Assembly (NCBI GenBank): GCA_023418055.1
Contig: JAEZDP010000493.1
Span: forward strand, 1-18,096
DNA length: 18,096 bases
Reading direction: 5' to 3'
Source: Acidobacteriota bacterium
GTDB taxonomy: Bacteria; Acidobacteriota; Vicinamibacteria; Vicinamibacterales; Vicinamibacteraceae
Shown: positions 1-7,185 of the stretch, piece after piece
Layout of the letters: each line of letters starts with the position of its first letter
Position numbering within the stretch: position 1 is the first letter of the stretch
Made by a program: the position numbers and the translations under genes
Notes under the pieces: model-generated
Seen by the model: only the letters and a program-made list of their open reading frames with translations
The model's database searches: none
Told to the model about the DNA's origin: nothing

Positions 1-15
1 CCCCCCCCCCCCCCC
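1..15. repeat. Homopolymer run of 15 C at the window edge
   Basis: The first fifteen bases are all C. A run of this length is out of keeping with the rest of the window, where C or G runs rarely exceed five or six bases. Its position at the very edge suggests a contig end or a sequencing artefact of the poly-G read type. A genuine homopolymer cannot be excluded. Confidence 0.7.
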
Positions 16-17
16 GG

Positions 18-23
18 TAGAAT
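18..23 (+). promoter_or_regulatory. Possible -10 box (TAGAAT) for the Dabb gene
   Basis: TAGAAT lies 32 bases before the ATG at 56 and differs from the TATAAT consensus at one position. Any -35 element would fall in or before the C run, so it cannot be judged. An AAGGAG ribosome binding site at 44-49 lies between this box and the start codon. This is pattern matching only. Confidence 0.25.
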
Positions 24-55
24 GCCCACGACCCGTCCACAACAAGGAGATTCCC

Positions 56-460
56 ATGCCCTCTCGAATCGCCGCCCTGTGCGTCGCCACCGCCGTCGTC
101 CTCACCGCCGCTGCCGCCGGCGTCGTCGTCCGGGGCCAGACGGCCTCCGGTCCGGTCCGTCACGTCGTCGTCTTCAAGTACAAGCCCGAAGCCACGCCCG
201 ACCAGATCCGGCAGGTGACCGAGGCCTTCGCGGCCATGCAGAAGACCATCCCCGGCATCACCGCCTTCGAACACGGCGTCAACAATAGCCCCGAGAAGAA
301 GAACCTCGGGTTCACGCACGTGTACCTGATGACCTTCACGGACGCGGCGGCACGCGACACGTATCTGCCCCATCCCGAGCACAAGAAGTTCGGCCAGCTG
401 CTCGGCCAGCTCGGCATCCTCGAGGATGCGTTCGTCGTCGATTACGTGCCGTCGAAATGA
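56..460 (+). CDS. Secreted Dabb-domain (stress-responsive A/B barrel) protein
   Basis: This 134-residue protein has a typical Sec signal peptide: a short basic N-terminus (MPSR) and a hydrophobic Ala/Val stretch to about residue 26. One ferredoxin-like alpha/beta barrel follows, from about residue 34 to 131. Family hallmarks are the opening strand HVVVFKYKPEATPDQI, the FEHGVNNSPE segment, THVYLMTF, and the motif YLPHPEHKKF near the end. Dabb proteins form dimeric barrels. Some are stress-induced and some act as small cyclases or decarboxylases, but most bacterial secreted members have no known reaction. The start is set by AAGGAG at 44-49 with a six-base spacer. The gene stands alone, 51 bases upstream of the aminotransferase. 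The family call is firm and the biochemical role is unknown. Confidence 0.88.
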   Translation: MPSRIAALCVATAVVLTAAAAGVVVRGQTASGPVRHVVVFKYKPEATPDQIRQVTEAFAAMQKTIPGITAFEHGVNNSPEKKNLGFTHVYLMTFTDAAARDTYLPHPEHKKFGQLLGQLGILEDAFVVDYVPSK

Positions 461-496
461 CGCGGCCGCGTCTGGCGCGCCCGCCCGCAGATCGCC

Positions 497-502
497 AATA
501 AT
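497..502 (+). promoter_or_regulatory. Possible -10 box (AATAAT) for the aminotransferase gene
   Basis: AATAAT ends nine bases before the ATG at 512, and no Shine-Dalgarno sequence lies between them. If this is the -10 element, transcription would start about three bases before the ATG and the mRNA would be nearly leaderless. No convincing -35 is visible upstream. This is inference from spacing only. Confidence 0.25.
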
Positions 503-511
503 GCCCCCGGC

Positions 512-1819
512 ATGACCACGACCCCCCTCACGACCCTGCCCGACGCCGACCTTGCCGCCGTCCACGCCCGCATCCGCGAGCGCTACGACGCTTTCAAGAC
601 CCGGGGCCTGTCCCTGGATCTCACCCGCGGCAAGCCGGCCTCGGCGCAGCTGGATCTGTCATCCGACCTCCTCGGCCTGCCCGGCCCGAGCGACTTCGCG
701 GCGGCCGACGGCACCGACACGCGCAATTACGGGCTGCTGCAGGGCCTGCCCGAACTGCGGGCGCTGCTCGCGCCGCTCTTCGGCGTGACGCCCGCGCAGA
801 TGATCCTCGGCGACAACTCGAGCCTCGCGCTGATGCACGACACCATCGCCTACGCGCTGCTCAAGGGCACCTGCGACAGCCCGCGGCCGTGGTGGAAGGA
901 CGACCGCGTGGCATTTCTCTGCCCCGTACCGGGTTACGACCGCCATTTTGCGATCTGCGAAGACTTCGGCATCGAGATGATTCCCGTGGCCATCGGCGAG
1001 ACCGGTCCCGACATGGACACGGTCGAGCGCCTCGTGGCCGAGGACGCGGGCATCAAGGGCATGTGGTGCATCCCGAAGTACAACAACCCCACCGGCACGG
1101 TGTTCAGCGACGACACGGTGGAACGTCTCGCGGCCATGCGGACCGCGGCGCCGGATTTCCGCCTGCTGTGGGACAACGCCTACGCCGTGCACCATCTCAC
1201 CGACGACCGCATCGAGATTCCGAGCATCGTCGAGGCGTGCGCGCGACACGGCCACCCGAACCGCGCCTTCGTGTACGGCTCGACGTCGAAGGTGTCGCTC
1301 GCGGGCGCGGGCGTGGCGCTCGTGGCCTCGTCTGCCGACAACGTGGCCTGGTATCTCCAGCGAATGGGCAAGCGGACGATCGGCGGCGACAAGGTGAATC
1401 AACTGCGCCACGTGCGCCTGTTCGGCGACACGGCCGGCCTGCTGGCGCACATGGACCGCCATCGCGCCGTCATCGCGCCGAAGTTCGCCACCGTGATCGA
1501 CGTGTTCACGCGGGAACTCGGCGGCACGGGCGTGGCCTGCTGGACGGAACCGAAGGGCGGCTACTTCATCAGCCTCGACGTGCACGACGGGTGTGCGAAG
1601 GAGGTGGTGCGGCTGGCCAAGGCCGCCGGCGTCGAACTGACGCCCGCCGGCTCGACGCATCCGTACGGACGTGACCCGCACGACCGCAACATCCGGATCG
1701 CGCCGACCTTTCCGGCGCCCGACACCGTGGGCCCCGCGGCCGAAGGCGTCGCGCTCAGCGTGCTGCTGGCCGCCACCGCGGCCCTGCAGGCGTCGCGCGG
1801 CGTGACGACACCCTCGTAG
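512..1819 (+). CDS. PLP-dependent aspartate aminotransferase, type Ic-like (class I/II fold)
   Basis: This 435-residue cytoplasmic enzyme is predicted to transfer an amino group between aspartate or a similar amino acid and 2-oxoglutarate. It resembles the corynebacterial-type aspartate/alanine aminotransferase family (Pfam Asp_aminotransf) in length and in the opening LSLDLTRGKPA. Visible PLP-site residues are N192 in YNNPTG, D221 and Y224 in DNAY, the Schiff-base lysine K260 in GSTSKVSLAGAG, and R395 in RIAPTFP, which should bind the substrate carboxylate. All key residues are present and the length is normal for the family. No Shine-Dalgarno sequence precedes the ATG, but an AATAAT box sits close upstream. 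Substrate preference cannot be read from sequence, so an alternative amino donor is possible. Confidence 0.9.
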   Translation: MTTTPLTTLPDADLAAVHARIRERYDAFKTRGLSLDLTRGKPASAQLDLSSDLLGLPGPSDFAAADGTDTRNYGLLQGLPELRALLAPLFGVTPAQMILGDNSSLALMHDTIAYALLKGTCDSPRPWWKDDRVAFLCPVPGYDRHFAICEDFGIEMIPVAIGETGPDMDTVERLVAEDAGIKGMWCIPKYNNPTGTVFSDDTVERLAAMRTAAPDFRLLWDNAYAVHHLTDDRIEIPSIVEACARHGHPNRAFVYGSTSKVSLAGAGVALVASSADNVAWYLQRMGKRTIGGDKVNQLRHVRLFGDTAGLLAHMDRHRAVIAPKFATVIDVFTRELGGTGVACWTEPKGGYFISLDVHDGCAKEVVRLAKAAGVELTPAGSTHPYGRDPHDRNIRIAPTFPAPDTVGPAAEGVALSVLLAATAALQASRGVTTPS

Positions 1820-1829
1820 CGCCGACACG

Positions 1830-1855
1830 GGGGTGCCTGTACGAGCAGGCACCTC
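1830..1855 (+). terminator. GC-rich hairpin between the aminotransferase and DUF5009 genes
   Basis: GGTGCCTG at 1832-1839 pairs perfectly with CAGGCACC at 1846-1853 around a six-base loop. The stem extends to ten pairs if the G/U pair 1831-1854 and the G/C pair 1830-1855 are counted. It begins 11 bases after the aminotransferase stop and ends 27 bases before the next ATG. No T tract follows, so it may be a weak or factor-assisted terminator, or a leader structure for the downstream gene. Confidence 0.4.
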
Positions 1856-1882
1856 GCCGTCCACTCCTATCCGAGGAACTCG

Positions 1883-3094
1883 ATGACGACAGCCGGCACC
1901 TCCTCCGGCCCCGCCCTGCTGCTGCCGACACCCGACCGCAACGTCGCCGTGGACGCCTACCGCGGCTTCGTGATGGTGCTGATGATGGCCGAGGTGCTGC
2001 GGCTGTCACGCGTGGCGGGTGCGTATCCCGACAGCGGGCTCCTCGCGTTTCTCGCCTACCACCAGTCGCACGTCGCGTGGGTGGGCATGTCGCTGCACGA
2101 CACCATCCAGCCGTCGTTCTCGTTTCTCGTCGGCGTCGCCCTGCCCTACTCGTTTGCCAGCCGCGTGGCGAAAGGCGGCACCTACGGCTCGTTGTTCCTC
2201 AAGGCCGTGTGGCGCTCGCTGATTCTCGTGGTGCTCGGGATCTTCCTGCGGTCGATCGGGCGTGACGGCACGAACTTCACCTTCGAAGACACTCTCACGC
2301 AGATCGGGCTCGGCTACCCGTTCCTGTTCCTGCTGGCCAACAAGTCGGCACGCACCATCTGGACGACGTTCACCCTGATTCTGGTGGGCTACTGGCTGGC
2401 CTGGGCGCTCTATCCCGTGCCGGGCCCAGGCTATGACTACGAGGCGGTGGGCGCAGGCGCCGAGTGGACGCATCATTTCTCGGGCTTCATGGCGCACTGG
2501 AACAAGAACGCCAATCTCGGACACGCCTTCGACGTCTGGTTCCTCAACCTGTTTCCGCGAGAGACACCCTTCGTGGCCAATCGCGGCGGCTACCTGACCC
2601 TGAGCTTCATCCCCACCCTCGCGACGATGATCCTGGGCCTGGTGGCTGGACGCTGGCTCCGCGCCGAGGCGCCGGTCATTCCGATGCGCAAGCTGCTGGC
2701 AGCCGGCGTCGCCGGCCTGGTGCTCGGCACGCTGCTGCACGTGGCAGGCATCAACCCCGTCGTGAAGAAGGTGTGGACCCCCGCCTGGACGCTGTTCAGC
2801 GGCGGCACCTGCTTCCTGATGCTCGCCGCCTTCTGCTGGGTGATCGAAGTGAAGCGGCACCGACGCTGGGCCTTCCCCCTCATCGTCGTCGGGCTGAACT
2901 CGATTGCGGCTTACATGATCGCGCACCTGTTCGAAGACTTCTTCGTGTCGTCGTTCAGGACGCACCTCGGAGCCGACACCTTCAGGGCATTCGGCGACGG
3001 CTTCGAGCCGCTGGTACTCGGGGCCGCCGTGCTGCTCGGGTACTGGCTCATCCTCTACTGGATGTACAAGCGGAAGCTGTTCCTCAGGATCTGA
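1883..3094 (+). CDS. Multi-pass membrane protein, DUF5009 / HGSNAT-like acyltransferase
   Basis: This 403-residue inner-membrane protein has roughly ten hydrophobic segments. It matches the DUF5009/COG4299 group, related to the human lysosomal heparan-alpha-glucosaminide N-acetyltransferase and often called NagX in sugar operons. The opening DAYRGFVMVLMM (residues 24-35) is the family's first-helix motif. H63 in HVAWVGMSLHD lies where HGSNAT has its catalytic histidine (HASWNG), followed by the PSFSFLVG helix. If active, it would move an acetyl group across the membrane onto a glycan or amino sugar. No sugar transporter or glycosidase is adjacent, so the substrate is unknown. GAGG at 1874-1877 precedes the ATG by five bases. 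The family call is strong and the activity is inferred. Confidence 0.82.
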   Translation: MTTAGTSSGPALLLPTPDRNVAVDAYRGFVMVLMMAEVLRLSRVAGAYPDSGLLAFLAYHQSHVAWVGMSLHDTIQPSFSFLVGVALPYSFASRVAKGGTYGSLFLKAVWRSLILVVLGIFLRSIGRDGTNFTFEDTLTQIGLGYPFLFLLANKSARTIWTTFTLILVGYWLAWALYPVPGPGYDYEAVGAGAEWTHHFSGFMAHWNKNANLGHAFDVWFLNLFPRETPFVANRGGYLTLSFIPTLATMILGLVAGRWLRAEAPVIPMRKLLAAGVAGLVLGTLLHVAGINPVVKKVWTPAWTLFSGGTCFLMLAAFCWVIEVKRHRRWAFPLIVVGLNSIAAYMIAHLFEDFFVSSFRTHLGADTFRAFGDGFEPLVLGAAVLLGYWLILYWMYKRKLFLRI

Positions 3095-3102
3095 GCGCGC
3101 CC

Positions 3103-3165
3103 GTGGACTGTGAACGGTGGACCGCGGACCGTGGACCGTGGCCCGTGGACGGTGGACCGTGAACT
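3103..3165. repeat. Nine-unit 7-bp tandem repeat (consensus GTGGACC)
   Basis: Sixty-three bases divide exactly into nine heptamers of consensus GTGGACC. Three units (3117, 3131 and 3152) match exactly. The others differ by one or two bases (for example GTGGACT, GCGGACC, GTGGCCC, GTGGACG, and the GTGAAC forms at 3110 and 3159). The array fills almost the whole gap between two convergent genes, ending four bases before the DUF1080 stop. Short ACGGT...ACCGT inverted pieces inside it could fold. Heptamer arrays of this kind are known as dispersed short repeats in some bacterial genomes. No function is evident. Confidence 0.85.
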
Positions 3166-3180
3166 GCCCTACGGTAGTTC
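3161..3180. terminator. Hairpin over the DUF1080 stop codon, at the convergent junction
   Basis: GAACTGCC at 3161-3168 and GGTAGTTC at 3173-3180 pair around a four-base loop, CTAC. On plus-strand RNA all eight pairs form, including one G-U. On minus-strand RNA the same position becomes an A-C mismatch. The structure therefore better suits ending the plus-strand DUF5009 transcript. It overlaps the last codons and stop of the minus-strand gene. No T tract follows. Confidence 0.35.
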
Positions 3181-3966
3181 CCTCAGCCAGATGTTCCGGA
3201 AGCTGATGGGCTCGCTGGGGTCGCCATGTGACTGCAGCTTGATGGGCGTCGCGCCGTGGGCCTTGTAGGTCGGCTTGCCGATGTACAGCGTCTCGCCCTG
3301 CAGTTCGAAGCCGTTCTGAATCAGCACGCCGTTGTGAAACGCCGTGACGCGGGCGGGTGATTTCAGGTTGCCGTCCGCGTCGAACGTCGGTGCCATCCAC
3401 ACCACGTCGTAGGTCTGCCACTCCCCCGGCTTCCGCATGGCGTTGACGAGCGGCATGGCCTGCTTGTAGATGCTGCCGGCCTGGCCGTTCGAGTAGGTGC
3501 GGTTCTCGTACGAGTCGAGAATCTGCAACTCGTAGCCTCCATCGCCGCCGCCGATCGACGCCAGGAAGAGGCCGCTGTTGCCGCGCGCCTGGTCCTTGCC
3601 GGAGATGTCGGGGGGAATGCGCCACTCGAGGTGCAGCTGATAGTTGGTGAAGCTGCGTTTGGTCTGGATGTTGCCTGCCGGCTTGTGCACGGTGAACACA
3701 CCGTCGTGCACCTTCCAGGCTGCCGGCGACTTGTCCTTCACCGACTCCCACTGGTCGAGACTGCTGCCGTCGAACAGCACGACGGCATCCGACGGCGCGT
3801 CGTTGTCGGTGGCGCCCGGCGTGACGATCGTCGGCTCCGGCTCCCAGACCTCGGTGTCCTTCGGACTCGGCTTGGCCTGTTGCCCCAGCACCGGAGGGGC
3901 GACCATCGCCGAGGTCAGGATCGCGCCGACCAGGTACGCAACGGGCATCTGCAGTCTTCCACGCAT
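3169..3966 (-). CDS. Secreted DUF1080 (3-keto-disaccharide hydrolase family) protein
   Basis: This 265-residue protein has a signal peptide to about residue 28 (cleavage near VLG/QQA). One DUF1080 domain, a concanavalin-like beta sandwich, follows from about residue 60 to the end. Diagnostic stretches are VVLFDGSSLDQWES, FTNYQLHLEWRIP, GNSGLFLASI, YELQILDSYENRTY, GEWQTYDVVW and the closing ISFRNIWLRELP. Some members cleave 3-keto-disaccharides after a GMC or Gfo/Idh-type oxidase has acted. Many are only known as secreted or surface glycan-related proteins. The start is set by GAGAGG at 3974-3979 with a seven-base spacer. The gene diverges from the DUF4139 gene and converges with DUF5009. A GMC oxidoreductase lies in the same window but 12 kb away, so a link is speculative. 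Confidence 0.88.
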   Translation of the reverse strand: MRGRLQMPVAYLVGAILTSAMVAPPVLGQQAKPSPKDTEVWEPEPTIVTPGATDNDAPSDAVVLFDGSSLDQWESVKDKSPAAWKVHDGVFTVHKPAGNIQTKRSFTNYQLHLEWRIPPDISGKDQARGNSGLFLASIGGGDGGYELQILDSYENRTYSNGQAGSIYKQAMPLVNAMRKPGEWQTYDVVWMAPTFDADGNLKSPARVTAFHNGVLIQNGFELQGETLYIGKPTYKAHGATPIKLQSHGDPSEPISFRNIWLRELP

Positions 3967-4079
3967 GAAACCACCTCTCGTTCGACAGGAATGACGTTCG
4001 TGCCGGAGATGCTAGCAGAGGACAGGCCATTGCGAGGCCGCTCTCGTCTTTATCGCGGCGCCTGCCGATTGCTGCCTCG

Positions 4080-6218
4080 ATGGTGATGCCCATGCCCGTC
4101 CTCCGCCTGTTGACCGCGTACGCCACTGCCGCTGCCCTGCTCCTCGCGCCCACCGCTGCCGCCTTCGCGCAGGACGCCCCAGCGACGCCTCCGGCCGCCG
4201 ACCGCCTGCCGGTGCGGCGAGTCGTGCTCTACAAGAGCGGCGTGGGGTATTTCGAACATCTCGGGCGCATACGCGACAGCCAGACCGTCTCGATCGACCT
4301 CACCAGCGGCCAGCTCGACGACGTCCTGAAGTCGCTGACCACGGTGGACATGGGCGATGGCCGCGTCACGGGCATCACCTTCAACTCGACGGCCCCACTC
4401 GACCAGCGGCTTCGCACGCTGAGCCTTCCGCTCGGGCCCCTGACGACGCGCCGCGACCTGCTCCATGCGCTGCGCGGTACACGGGTGGAGGTGCAGGGCG
4501 CAGGCCAGACCACCACAGGGCGCATCCTCAGCGTGCACGAACGGCAGCGCGCGGTGAACGCCGGGCTCGAGCCCGTTGAAGCGCTGACGCTCGTCACCGA
4601 GGCCGGCGCGGTGCGGACCTTCGACCTCGGCCCGGGCGTCGGCGTACGCGTGCTCGATGCGGACCTGCGCCGCGAACTGACGCAGTACCTCGATCTCGTC
4701 GGCTCGGCACGCGCGCAGGACGTGCGCCGCCTGAGCGTCGCCACGTCTGGCACCGGCCTGCGCAACCTGTTTGTGAGCTATGTCAGCGAGGTGCCGGTGT
4801 GGAAAACCACCTATCGCCTCGTGGTGCCGTCCGAGTCTGCGGGGAAGCCCTTCCTCCAGGGATGGGCCGTCGTGGACAACACGCTCGGCGAGGACTGGAC
4901 CGACGTCGAGCTGTCACTGGTGGCCGGCGCACCGCAGTCGTTCGTCCAGCCGATGTCGCAGCCGCTCTACAACAGGCGGCCGGTCGTGCCCCTCGCCACC
5001 GGAGCGCTCACGACGCCCCAGACGCACGATGGCATCACGGCCGACGCACCGCCGCTGAGCGACCCTGGCTTGGCAGCCAATTACGTCGCCGAGTTGGCCG
5101 AGGCCAGGAGCATGCGTGCGGCACCGGACCGTACGACCACGGCGGCCTTGCCGCCACCCGCACCCTTCCGAGCGCCCACGGCCGCCGAGGTCGCTGAGAA
5201 GCTCTCGGCTCATGAGGCCGCGGCCAGCGGGGCCGACCTCGGAGACCTCTTCGAGTACAAGCTGACGCAGCCGATCACCATCCGCCGCAACCAGTCGGCG
5301 CTGGTGCCGATTGCGCAGGCCGAGGTCACCGTCGAACGCGTCTCGCTGTGGAATGCCGCCAACGCGGGGTCTCGTCCACTGCGCGCGTTGTGGCTGACCA
5401 ACGACACGGGGCTCACCCTGGATGGCGGCAGCCTCACGCTCGTCGAGGGCGGAGCGTTTGCGGGTGAAGGCCTGCTCGATCCCATCGCGCCTGGCGAGAA
5501 GCGGTTCATCTCGTATGCCACCGATCTGGCGGGACGGGTCACGGTGTCGCGCGACGGCGGCGCGCAGCGCGTCAGCCGCATCGCCATCGCCCGCGGCGTG
5601 ATGACCCAGCGGGTCGAGGATCGCGCCAGGTCCACCTACACCGTGCGCAACGAGGACGCCGCGGCGCGTGATTTCATCATCGAACATCCGGTGCGCGACG
5701 GCTGGCGGCTCGTGCCTGCCACCGCGACTCCCGTGGAGTCCACGGCGGGTCAGCATCGCTTCCGCGTGACCGTCGCCCCGCACACGTCGGCGACGCTCTC
5801 AGTAGACGAGGTGCGCCCGGTCGAATCCAAGCTCTCGGTCACCAACCTCGACGCGTCGCACGTGGCGCTCATCCTGCGGGGACGGGACCTGCCGGCCGGC
5901 ATCGAGTCGGAACTGCGCGCGCTGGTGGATCAGTCCGCGGAGGTGGCGCGCCTGCAGTCCGAGGTCCGCACTCGAAGCGACGAGGTGACGCGGATTGGCG
6001 ATGACCAGACCCGCATCCGCGAGAACCTCTCGGCGCTCAAGGGCAGCCGCGAGGAACGGCAGCTGACGGCTCGATACACGCGGCAACTGACGGACCAGGA
6101 AGATCGCCTCGACGCGCTGCGCGCGGAGGTGGCATCGCTCGAGGCCCAGCTCGCTGCCGCACGGCAGACGCTCGCGCGCCTTGCCGAGGCCATCTCGCTC
6201 GACGTCGAACTGCCGTAG
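4080..6218 (+). CDS. Exported DUF4139 protein with C-terminal coiled coil
   Basis: This protein is 712 residues long. A hydrophobic signal segment ends near AFA/QDA at residue 30. The N-terminal part carries the motif RRVVLYKSGVGYFEH (46-60) and SGQLDDVLKSL, typical of this bacterial DUF4139 group. A central domain follows from about 225 to 600, with VWKTTYRLVVP and the strands ending LGEDWTDVELSLVAG. Residues about 611-705 are a heptad-like, charged coiled coil (EVARLQSEVRTRSDEV, then EDRLDALRAEVASLEAQL). The family is uncharacterised, and a structural or surface-linked role is only a guess. ATGs at 4080, 4086 and 4092 are all possible and none has a clear ribosome binding site, so the start is uncertain by four residues. 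The gene diverges from DUF1080 across a 113-base gap. Confidence 0.82.
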   Translation: MVMPMPVLRLLTAYATAAALLLAPTAAAFAQDAPATPPAADRLPVRRVVLYKSGVGYFEHLGRIRDSQTVSIDLTSGQLDDVLKSLTTVDMGDGRVTGITFNSTAPLDQRLRTLSLPLGPLTTRRDLLHALRGTRVEVQGAGQTTTGRILSVHERQRAVNAGLEPVEALTLVTEAGAVRTFDLGPGVGVRVLDADLRRELTQYLDLVGSARAQDVRRLSVATSGTGLRNLFVSYVSEVPVWKTTYRLVVPSESAGKPFLQGWAVVDNTLGEDWTDVELSLVAGAPQSFVQPMSQPLYNRRPVVPLATGALTTPQTHDGITADAPPLSDPGLAANYVAELAEARSMRAAPDRTTTAALPPPAPFRAPTAAEVAEKLSAHEAAASGADLGDLFEYKLTQPITIRRNQSALVPIAQAEVTVERVSLWNAANAGSRPLRALWLTNDTGLTLDGGSLTLVEGGAFAGEGLLDPIAPGEKRFISYATDLAGRVTVSRDGGAQRVSRIAIARGVMTQRVEDRARSTYTVRNEDAAARDFIIEHPVRDGWRLVPATATPVESTAGQHRFRVTVAPHTSATLSVDEVRPVESKLSVTNLDASHVALILRGRDLPAGIESELRALVDQSAEVARLQSEVRTRSDEVTRIGDDQTRIRENLSALKGSREERQLTARYTRQLTDQEDRLDALRAEVASLEAQLAAARQTLARLAEAISLDVELP

Positions 6219-6235
6219 CCGCGCGAGACCGCGGC
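6218..6235. terminator. Short GC hairpin between convergent genes
   Basis: GCCGCG at 6218-6223 pairs with CGCGGC at 6230-6235 around a six-base loop. It starts at the last base of the DUF4139 stop codon and lies in the 46-base gap before the convergent TPR gene. There is no T tract. In DNA this rich in G and C, a six-pair stem can arise by chance. Confidence 0.25.
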
Positions 6236-6264
6236 CGGCCACGCCGGATGGGATTGTCTGCTGC

Positions 6265-7176
6265 TCAGCGGCGGTAGAGGTCCGCCTCGGCGGCGATGTA
6301 GCCGAAGGCGTTCCAGCCCGAGCCGCGAAGGATGCGTTCGTACAGGGCCCGAGCGCGCTCCGGGTCGCCGCGCACCGCGTAGTAGTTCGCCACGCCGTAG
6401 CCCTGCGTGGCGACCGTCGTGTCGTCGGCGTCGGCGGCATCGAGCAGCGCGGCAGGTTCGAGCACGCCCTTGTACATCAGTAGCCGTCGGTGGTACGAGC
6501 CGTTCTCGATGACGTCCATCGTCGGCGTGATGCGGTCGAGCACCGCGGCAGCGTCCGCCGGGCGGTCGAGCCTCATGAGGGTCATCCAGAGCCAGTCGCT
6601 CGTGGCCACCACGGCATCGTCGTTGGTCGAGACGCCCATGCAACGCGTGTAGGCGTCGAGTGCCTGCTCGTAGTGTCCCTGCAGGTAATGCACGAGCCCG
6701 AGGTGGTACCAGACATTGAAGTGCAGCGTGCTGCGCGGGACACCCGCGGCGTTCGGTGCCCCGTCGGGCTCGACCTCGTCGGCCGTGCCGGCGATGAGCG
6801 CGGCCGCCCGCTCCAGGTCTGCCTGCGCCTTCGCAAACTGGCGCGTGGTGATGTAGCGGTGCCCACGATGCCGGTACAGCCGTGCGTCGTCTGGATAGCG
6901 TGCGATGCCCTCCGTGAAGGTCTCGATGGCGTCGCGGTAGCGCCAGAGGTATGCCTGACGACGTCCCTTCCAGATGACGGCGTCGGCCGACGGTGTGCGC
7001 GCGGCCTCCTCGGCATCGCGCAGGTGACGCTCCAGCGCCTCTCGGTTGGGGATGGCCTCGGGCGCATGGAGCGGACGCCCTGCCAGCGACATGGCCTCCG
7101 GGGCCGGCGCCTGCGCTCCGGCAGCGGCCGGCACCAGCAGGGCGATAACACACAGCACGGCTCGCATGGCTGGCAT
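6265..7176 (-). CDS. Secreted tetratricopeptide-repeat protein
   Basis: This 303-residue protein has a signal peptide (MPAMRAVLCVIALLVPAAAG, cleavage near GAQ/APA). Helical repeats of TPR type follow. Clear units are YRDAIETFTEGIARYPDDARLY (about residue 80), YHLGLVHYLQGHYEQALDAY (about 157) and a final VRGDPERARALYERIL. Such repeats bind partner proteins, here in the periplasm or at the outer surface. The gene begins only nine bases after the stop of the large heme-binding protein, and the AGGA at that stop can serve as ribosome binding site, so the two are almost certainly co-transcribed. ATG at 7167 is an alternative start. The specific role is unknown, and a partner of the upstream cytochrome protein is a reasonable inference. 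Confidence 0.82.
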   Translation of the reverse strand: MPAMRAVLCVIALLVPAAAGAQAPAPEAMSLAGRPLHAPEAIPNREALERHLRDAEEAARTPSADAVIWKGRRQAYLWRYRDAIETFTEGIARYPDDARLYRHRGHRYITTRQFAKAQADLERAAALIAGTADEVEPDGAPNAAGVPRSTLHFNVWYHLGLVHYLQGHYEQALDAYTRCMGVSTNDDAVVATSDWLWMTLMRLDRPADAAAVLDRITPTMDVIENGSYHRRLLMYKGVLEPAALLDAADADDTTVATQGYGVANYYAVRGDPERARALYERILRGSGWNAFGYIAAEADLYRR

Positions 7177-7185
7177 CGGCTGGTC

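Noticed and set aside
460..481. Palindromes ACGCGGCCGCGT (460-471) and GGCGCGCC (474-481)
   Set aside because: Short GC palindromes are expected in DNA of this composition. No spacing or repetition suggests a binding site.
3982..3987. TGTCGA on the minus strand upstream of DUF1080, as another ECF42 -35 box
   Set aside because: No CGAC/CGAT -10 element follows at 15-18 bases, and the word sits only 15 bases from the ATG, too close for a promoter.
4030..4056. TTGCGA / TTTATC as a promoter for DUF4139
   Set aside because: The spacing is about 13 bases, too short for a sigma-70 promoter, and both boxes are weak.
2006..4153. Very long minus-strand open frame across DUF5009, the heptamer array and DUF1080
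   Set aside because: Its translation is low-complexity Arg/His/Gly-rich, it runs antisense to a clear membrane protein and out of frame with the clear DUF1080 gene. It is a GC-content shadow.
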